Shown piece by piece: positions 22,286 through 26,949 of a stretch of DNA of 26,949 nt. This DNA is from Ruminococcaceae bacterium UBA1404 (GTDB lineage Bacteria; Bacillota; Clostridia; Oscillospirales; Ruminococcaceae), in contig DBQC01000006.1 of assembly GCA_002305075.1 (NCBI GenBank), forward strand, positions 139,698-166,646. Reading direction: 5' to 3'. The translations under genes and the position numbers were made by a program. The notes under the pieces were generated by a model that searched no databases, was not told the origin of the DNA, and saw nothing but the letters and a program-made list of their open reading frames with translations. Position 1 is the first letter of the stretch; each line of letters starts with the position of its first letter.

Positions 22286-23878
22286 CTGAGTAGCGAATTT
22301 GTTCTCGAGATGAAGAACATAGCCAAAGAGTATTATGGGAACAGAGTACTTAAAGGGGTAAACCTTTCTGTTAAAAAAGGTGAGATCCACGCGCTATTGG
22401 GCGAAAATGGCGCCGGAAAATCGACCCTTATGAACATCCTCTTTGGCATGGACTTCATCCACACCACGGGTGGCTTTGAAGGCGAGGTTTTTATCGACGG
22501 CGAGAAGGTCGACATTACCAGCGCACAACAAGCCATTGAGCATGGTATTGGCATGGTGCATCAGGAGTTTATGCTTATTCCCGGTTTTACCGTAACCGAA
22601 AACATCAAAATTGGTCGCGAAATCACCACTCCGTCTTTGCTTTCCAAAGTGTTTGGAGAGAACCTGGAAAGACTGGATATGGATACAATGGCCAAGCACG
22701 CGCGTGCTGACCTGGACCGCGTGGGCCTGGATATCAGTGAATATACGAAAATAGCCGGCATGCCGGTTGGCCATATGCAGTTTGTCGAAATCGCCCGCGA
22801 AATTGACAAAACCGGTGTTAAGGTGCTGGTGTTCGACGAGCCCACCGCCGTTCTTACCGAGAGCGAGGCCGATCAGCTGCTCAAAACCATGCGTGCGATC
22901 GCCGACAGCGGCATTGCCATCATCTTTATTACCCACCGTCTCGACGAGGTTATGGCTGTATGCGACTCGGTGACCATCCTGCGCGACGGCGAACAGGTGG
23001 CCGCCACGGACATCAAACAGACCAATGTGGTCCAGTTGGCCGAGCTGATGGTGGGCCGCGCACTGGATACCACCTTTAGCCGGCGAGAGTTTCAATCCGA
23101 CGGCGAATACGCTCTGGAGCTCAAAGACTTCTATGTGCACATGGAGGGCGAAAATGTCAAGGGTCTTGACCTTCAGGTACGCAAGGGCGAGATTTTTGGC
23201 ATTGGCGGACTGGCCGGCCAGGGCAAAATCGGCATCTGTAATGGCATCATGGGCATTGCTCCCAGCGAGGGTCAAGTTAAGGTGTTCGGTAAGGAAGTCA
23301 ATGTAGCCAACCTAGGAGAGAGCCTGCGCAACGAGGTAGCCTTCGTCTCGGAGGACCGCCGGGGCGTCGGTCTCTTGCTCGACCGTTCCATCGCTCACAA
23401 CATCGCTTTTTCGGCGCTGCAGGTTAACGACCGCTTTTTGCGTCGCATCGGCCCCTTTACCCAGATGAACCACAAGGAGGCCGCCGAGGTTGCCAACCAA
23501 TACATCAAAGCCCTAGACATCCGCTGCACCGGCCATAAGCAGGAGGCGGGCAGTCTTTCGGGCGGCAACCAGCAAAAGGTCTGCCTGGCGCGCGCGTTGG
23601 CGCTCAATCCCAAGCTGCTGCTGGCTGTCGAGCCTACCCGCGGCATTGATATTGGTGCCAAAAACCTTGTGCTTGAGGAGCTGGTCAAGCTCAATAAGCA
23701 GGGAATTACCGTTATCATCGTATCGAGCGAGCTGGCTGAGTTGCGCTCTATTTCGGACAGAATTGCCATTATCACCGACGGCAAGTTGGCCGAGATACTC
23801 GATCCCGACGCGCCCGACGCCCACTTCGGTATGGCGATGTCCGGTGTTAAAATAGATGGGGGTGCTCTGGTTGGATAA
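22286..23878 (+). CDS. Double ATP-binding protein of the sugar/nucleoside-type ABC importer
   Basis: The protein (530 residues from the proposed CTG start) carries two ATP-binding domains. The first has Walker A GENGAGKS at 39-46 and Walker B FDEP with Asp184-Glu185, but its signature region reads PVGHMQFVEIA rather than LSGGQ. The second has a clear LSGGNQQKV at 424-432, a Walker A without the usual GKS and Walker B VEPTRG where Val448 stands for the Asp. Such asymmetry is common in RbsA/YufO-like ATPases. The start is unusual: AAGGAGGGG lies six bases before CTG at 22286, which gives the family-typical MSSEFVLEMKNI; the first ATG, at 22310, has no ribosome site. It overlaps the first permease gene. 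Confidence 0.92.
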   Translation: MSSEFVLEMKNIAKEYYGNRVLKGVNLSVKKGEIHALLGENGAGKSTLMNILFGMDFIHTTGGFEGEVFIDGEKVDITSAQQAIEHGIGMVHQEFMLIPGFTVTENIKIGREITTPSLLSKVFGENLERLDMDTMAKHARADLDRVGLDISEYTKIAGMPVGHMQFVEIAREIDKTGVKVLVFDEPTAVLTESEADQLLKTMRAIADSGIAIIFITHRLDEVMAVCDSVTILRDGEQVAATDIKQTNVVQLAELMVGRALDTTFSRREFQSDGEYALELKDFYVHMEGENVKGLDLQVRKGEIFGIGGLAGQGKIGICNGIMGIAPSEGQVKVFGKEVNVANLGESLRNEVAFVSEDRRGVGLLLDRSIAHNIAFSALQVNDRFLRRIGPFTQMNHKEAAEVANQYIKALDIRCTGHKQEAGSLSGGNQQKVCLARALALNPKLLLAVEPTRGIDIGAKNLVLEELVKLNKQGITVIIVSSELAELRSISDRIAIITDGKLAEILDPDAPDAHFGMAMSGVKIDGGALVG

Positions 23879-24914
23879 AGCAAAACTGAACTCGTATGTC
23901 GAAACAATCGGCCTGCCCCGCATCATCATTTTCGGCTTCTTCCTTGTGCTTTGTATACTGGCGGCCGTTTTGCAGCTCGACCTAAAGGATCTTATCTCCA
24001 ATGTATTCAACCGCATTGGCATGAACGGCATTCTGGTGCTGGCCATGGTGCCGGCTATCCAGTGCGGCATCGGGCTTAACTTTGGTATCTCTCTGGGTAT
24101 CGTAAGTGGCCTGCTCGGCGGCCTGCTGGCCATCGAGTTTAACCTAACGGGCTTTCCGGCCTTCTTTACTGCCTGCGGTATCTCCGTGTTCTTTAGCGCC
24201 ATTATCGGCTCGCTGTACGGCATGCTGCTCAACCGCGTTAAAGGCTCTGAGATGACCGTTTCCACCTATGTGGGCTTCTCGGCCATCGCCCTTATGAATA
24301 TGGGTTGGCTGCTGCTGCCCTTTACCAACGGCACCATCCGCTGGCCGATTGGTACCGGTCTGCGCAACACCATCTCCCTCGAGACATCCTATGGTGAGGT
24401 GCTCAACAAATTCCTCGCCGTTAACATTGGCGGCATTCATATTCCCGTGGGCTCGCTGTTGTTTTTGCTGACCTGCTGCGGTATTGTCTATCTTTTCCTC
24501 AACTCCAAGTTGGGCGTGGCCATGTCGGCTGTGGGCAACAACGCCAAGTTTGCTGCAGCCTCTGGAATCAGCGAGAACAAGATGCGCATTTTGGGCACAG
24601 CGCTCTCCACGGCCATTGCGTCGATTGGTATTCTTACTTACTCTCAGGGCTACGGCTTTGCTCAGCTGTATAATGCGCCTCTTATGATGAGCTTTGCGGC
24701 TGTGGCGTCCATTCTTATTGGCGGCGCTTCCATCAAAAAGGCGAGCATAGCCAATGTGCTTATCGGTGTGTTCCTTTTCCAGTCCGTTATATCTATGGGT
24801 ATGCCGGTTGCCAATAAAATTTTGCCGGAGAGCAACCTCTCGGAAATTTTGAGGCTTATCATCTCCAACGGCATTATTCTTTATGCCCTTACTAAGGCAA
24901 AGGGGGCACGATAA
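23856..24914 (+). CDS. ABC importer permease 1 (branched-chain/ribose-type)
   Basis: The 352-residue protein has about nine hydrophobic segments and belongs to the BPD_transp_2 permeases used by ribose, nucleoside and branched-chain amino acid importers. The cytoplasmic coupling region GVAMSAVGNNAKFAAASGIS and the following ILGTALS match the conserved EAA-like loop of this class. The ATG at 23856 lies within the end of the ATPase gene; a TTG at 23871, six bases after GGGGGTG and giving MDKAKLNSYVE, is an equally possible start. It forms the membrane channel together with the next protein. Confidence 0.9.
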   Translation: MGVLWLDKAKLNSYVETIGLPRIIIFGFFLVLCILAAVLQLDLKDLISNVFNRIGMNGILVLAMVPAIQCGIGLNFGISLGIVSGLLGGLLAIEFNLTGFPAFFTACGISVFFSAIIGSLYGMLLNRVKGSEMTVSTYVGFSAIALMNMGWLLLPFTNGTIRWPIGTGLRNTISLETSYGEVLNKFLAVNIGGIHIPVGSLLFLLTCCGIVYLFLNSKLGVAMSAVGNNAKFAAASGISENKMRILGTALSTAIASIGILTYSQGYGFAQLYNAPLMMSFAAVASILIGGASIKKASIANVLIGVFLFQSVISMGMPVANKILPESNLSEILRLIISNGIILYALTKAKGAR

Positions 24915-24917
24915 CTT

Positions 24918-26186
24918 ATGAATTTCAATATGCAAAAAATTAAGGATACCATCTTCCGCGAAAAAACCACCCTGCTCTTTATAGTGCTTAGCATATTTGG
25001 TGTTATCGCGGCGCAGCAGCCACTGAGCTTTGTGCTCGGCGAGCTGGCCACACGCTTTGGCCGTAACGCCTTCTTGGTGTTGGCGCTGCTTATTCCGGTT
25101 ATGGCCGGTATGGGTCTTAACTTTGCCATGGTTATTGGTGCCATGGCGGCGCAAATCTCGGTGTTTATAGTCATCCTTCTCGAGATACAGGGCATTTTGG
25201 GCGTTATTGTCGCCATGATGCTCAGTGCACCTCTGGCAGGTCTGTTCGGCCTTTTGGTGGGCAAGCTGTTTAACAACATGAAGGGCTCCGAGATGATTGG
25301 CGGCATGGTGCTCGGTTTCTTTGCCGACGGTCTGTATCAGTTCCTCTTCCTGTTTATCCTAGGCGGCGTTATTCCCATCAACCGCCCCGAGATTATGATC
25401 ACCAGCGGCATCGGCGTCCGTGGTACGCTGGAGCTTTCCGGCACCATCCGCTATGCTCTGGACAACCTTTGGAGGATGGACGCCCTTAACCTGGTGACCA
25501 TCGGTGTGGCGCTGTTTGTGCTTTACAACATCTTTGTGCTGGTGCGCAAGCATCGCTCCGACCTGCGTGCACCCCAAGCGCGTAAGCTTATCGTGCGTAT
25601 TGTAGGCGCAGGTGTTGTTTATGCCCTGACCTATGTGCCTTATGTTACAAGGCTGCTGATCGGCATTCGGGTGCCGGTGGTCACTTGGATGATGATCTTT
25701 TTGCTCTGCGTGTTCCTCACGGCCTTTACCAAAACCAAGCTGGGCCAGAATATGCGGGCGGTTGGCCAAAACCGCAACATTGCGCGGGCATCGGGCATCG
25801 ATGTGGATAAAACCCGTATCATCGCCATGATGATGTCCACGGTCTTTGCGGGCTGGGGTCAGATCATCCTGCTGCAGAACCTGGGCACCTTCTCTACCTA
25901 TGGCGCCCACACTCAGGTGGGACAGTTTGCCATCGCCTCGCTGCTGGTCGGCGGTGCGTCGGTGCAAAAGGCTTCGATCAAACATGCGCTTTTGGGTGTT
26001 ATTCTGTTCCATACGCTGTTTATCGTTTCCCCCATCGCGGGCAAGAATCTTCTCGATAACGCTCAGCTGGGCGAATACTTCCGTGTGTTTATCTCCTACG
26101 GTGTTATCGCCATGTCGCTGGCGCTGCACGCCTGGCAGAAGGCTCCCAAGAAGAAGGAGCAGGCCAAGGCCGAGGCGGCTGCCTAA
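24918..26186 (+). CDS. ABC importer permease 2 (branched-chain/ribose-type)
   Basis: The 422-residue permease has about ten hydrophobic segments, with a longer periplasmic region near residues 140-185 and an extra basic loop at about 210-225 that permease 1 lacks. It has the same coupling loop (KLGQNMRAVGQNRNIARASG, then IDVDKTR). It should pair with permease 1 as a heterodimeric channel. It starts three bases after the permease 1 stop with GGGGG upstream, and ends in a Lys/Ala-rich cytoplasmic tail. A strong terminator follows, closing the operon. Confidence 0.9.
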   Translation: MNFNMQKIKDTIFREKTTLLFIVLSIFGVIAAQQPLSFVLGELATRFGRNAFLVLALLIPVMAGMGLNFAMVIGAMAAQISVFIVILLEIQGILGVIVAMMLSAPLAGLFGLLVGKLFNNMKGSEMIGGMVLGFFADGLYQFLFLFILGGVIPINRPEIMITSGIGVRGTLELSGTIRYALDNLWRMDALNLVTIGVALFVLYNIFVLVRKHRSDLRAPQARKLIVRIVGAGVVYALTYVPYVTRLLIGIRVPVVTWMMIFLLCVFLTAFTKTKLGQNMRAVGQNRNIARASGIDVDKTRIIAMMMSTVFAGWGQIILLQNLGTFSTYGAHTQVGQFAIASLLVGGASVQKASIKHALLGVILFHTLFIVSPIAGKNLLDNAQLGEYFRVFISYGVIAMSLALHAWQKAPKKKEQAKAEAAA

Positions 26187-26210
26187 AATCGCTAATTTTT
26201 CTCTCATATA

Positions 26211-26246
26211 AACAGCGCCGTGGCCGCAGGCCACGGCGCTGTTTTT
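26211..26246 (+). terminator. Terminator of the ABC transporter operon
   Basis: A 15-base-pair perfect stem (AACAGCGCCGTGGCC with GGCCACGGCGCTGTT, loop GCA) runs into TTTTT. Confidence 0.92.
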
Positions 26247-26274
26247 GCATAGGACAATCTCCGGAATCTACCCA

Positions 26275-26307
26275 CAAAGAGCCAGCCCGATATGGGCGGG
26301 CTCTTTG
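26275..26307. repeat. Second hairpin after the transporter operon
   Basis: CAAAGAGCC and GGCTCTTTG pair, with an inner GCCC/GGGC stem and one A-G mismatch. There is no separate T run. It could be a back-up terminator; its right arm carries GGCGGGCTC as in two other terminators here. Confidence 0.5.
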
Positions 26308-26447
26308 TCTGGTGGCAAGTCGGTGGAAGGCGCTATAAATTTCAGTTATAGGCCAAAAGGGAATGCTATGTGGTTTTTTGTGTCCGCCTTTAGCTTTTTG
26401 ACAGTTTTGCCCTAAAAGCGGCGGTTAAAAGGGCGGATAAAACCGCT
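26308..26447. other. Intergenic stretch before the Cys-rich peptide leader
   Basis: It contains no plausible gene. A TTGACA stands at 26398-26403 but has no -10 at a good distance. GCGGTT (26421-26426) and AACCGC (26441-26446) form an inverted repeat just before the extended -10 element. Confidence 0.4.
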
Positions 26448-26551
26448 TGCTATACGCCTTGCCATGGGAATATGCGTCCGGACTACGAACACCCCGGCGG
26501 GGGTAGACATAGAATGGGTTGTGAGAGGCCCCCGGCAGGCGGGGGCAACCC
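26448..26551 (+). promoter_or_regulatory. Extended -10 and structured leader of the Cys-rich peptide gene
   Basis: TGC-TATACG (26448-26456) is a possible extended -10. The leader then holds two hairpins: ACCCC/GGGGT around GGCG (26491-26504) and GCCCCC/GGGGGC around GGCAGGC (26528-26546), the second enclosed by GGGTT/AACCC (26516-26551). I do not recognise this as a known RNA family. Confidence 0.4.
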
Positions 26552-26582
26552 TCATAAACTTTTCGCGAAAGGAGAAACCTGC

Positions 26583-26717
26583 ATGTTTAATGGATTTGGC
26601 GGCAACAACTGCTGCTGGATTATTATCATCCTCCTCCTGCTGTTCTGCTGCTGCGGCAATAGCTTTGGTGGCTGTGGCTTTGGCGGCTGCGGTGGTGGTT
26701 GCGGCGGCTGCTGCTAA
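26583..26717 (+). CDS. Small Cys/Gly-rich hydrophobic protein, function unknown
   Basis: The 44-residue protein reads, in order, a short Gly/Asn N-terminus, CCW, a block of Ile and Leu, CCC, and a Gly/Cys-rich tail ending in GGCC; ten of 44 residues are Cys. The middle is long enough to lie in a membrane but short for a full span. AAGGAG is eight bases before the ATG at 26583, and a terminator follows the gene, so expression is likely. Similar tiny Cys-rich proteins are seen in clostridial genomes and are sometimes labelled high-cysteine proteins; no function is established that I know of. An upstream in-frame start at 26472 would read through the leader hairpins and is unlikely. Confidence 0.68.
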   Translation: MFNGFGGNNCCWIIIILLLLFCCCGNSFGGCGFGGCGGGCGGCC

Positions 26718-26730
26718 TCGCCGGTGCAGA

Positions 26731-26768
26731 GCATGGCGTTAAGAGCAGAGGATAGCTGTTCTCCATGC
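26731..26768 (+). repeat. 3' untranslated hairpin
   Basis: GCATGG (26731-26736) pairs with CCATGC (26763-26768), enclosing a second stem AGAGCAG/CTGTTCT. It lies 14 bases after the Cys-rich peptide stop and before the terminator. Confidence 0.45.
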
Positions 26769-26794
26769 GCCTAATACATAGGTGATGAGAGTAT

Positions 26795-26833
26795 AGGGCC
26801 GCGGACATAACCGTCCGTGGCCCTGTGCTTTTT
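26795..26833 (+). terminator. Terminator after the Cys-rich peptide gene
   Basis: AGGGCCGCGGAC and GTCCGTGGCCCT form a 12-base-pair stem (one G-T pair) with loop ATAACC, followed after GTGC by TTTTT. The remaining bases to the window end (26834-26949) show no feature I can support. Confidence 0.8.
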
Positions 26834-26949
26834 ATATATGGTATCCAACCCGATTCCGTGGGCAGCCAGGGTGCGCATGGCAAACCGGCTAACGACACAC
26901 TGAATGTCTTACATTCATATTGCCCCCTGGTTCATCCCGCCCGTTGCTG

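Noticed and set aside
24144..25154. A 336-codon minus-strand open frame spanning both permease genes
   Set aside because: It crosses the junction of two real membrane protein genes and has a polar composition typical of antisense frames.
26398..26430. TTGACA-based promoter for the Cys-rich peptide
   Set aside because: The -35 is perfect but the best -10-like sequence (TTAAAA) is 21 bases away; the extended -10 at 26448 is a better candidate.
1..26949. CRISPR array, insertion sequence, prophage or integrase
   Set aside because: No regularly spaced repeats, transposase, integrase or phage genes were seen; the tRNA-Arg gene has no adjacent integrase or duplicated 3' end that I could find.

Overview
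The window looks like a chromosomal segment of a GC-rich anaerobic Firmicute (class Clostridia; an Oscillospiraceae/Ruminococcaceae-type relative is my best guess). The reasons are strong AGGAGG-type ribosome binding sites, two Rex redox repressors, an NADH-linked multi-subunit [FeFe]-hydrogenase, an ECF vitamin transporter component, a CPBP protease and GC-rich genes separated by short AT-rich promoter islands. No rRNA or other phylogenetic marker is present, so this placement is inference.

Layout. 1-2.5 kb (minus strand): tadA, a CPBP membrane protease and nagB. 2.5-11.4 kb (plus strand): one apparent operon, starting at a TTGACT/TATTAT promoter bracketed by TCGATAAAATTTTA operator elements, that encodes two tandem Rex-family repressors, a PAS-containing sensory-type [FeFe]-hydrogenase (HydS), a PP2C/SpoIIE phosphatase, the three subunits of a bifurcating-type [FeFe]-hydrogenase (HydC, HydB, HydA) and a small thioredoxin-fold [2Fe-2S] protein. 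It ends at a terminator shared with a convergent tRNA-Arg(CCT). 11.5-13.5 kb: a threonine/serine dehydratase (minus), a NUDIX hydrolase (plus) and a tiny membrane protein (minus). 13.8-15.4 kb: a pyridoxamine-type kinase with an ECF S component, probably vitamin B6 salvage. 15.5-19.1 kb: overlapping pgk-tpiA-gpmI. 19.1-20.3 kb: an acidic small membrane protein and a biotin ligase. 20.3-26.2 kb: a long AT-rich non-coding stretch, then an ABC importer (lipoprotein of the DUF3798 type, double ATPase, two permeases) with hairpin-rich leader and an internal terminator after the binding protein. 26.3-26.9 kb: a structured leader and a 44-residue Cys/Gly-rich peptide.

How it fits together. The lower glycolysis genes make ATP and feed pyruvate production; the hydrogenase would dispose of NADH and reduced ferredoxin as H2. 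Rex proteins sense NADH/NAD+, and HydS plus the phosphatase look like an H2 or redox sensor coupled to protein dephosphorylation. Having both sensory layers and the catalytic enzyme in one operon suggests a self-contained redox/H2 feedback circuit. This circuit, with a second Rex whose glycine-rich nucleotide loop is altered, and the orphan DUF3798 transporter, are the two parts most worth study. All function calls are from reading motifs; no database search was possible.
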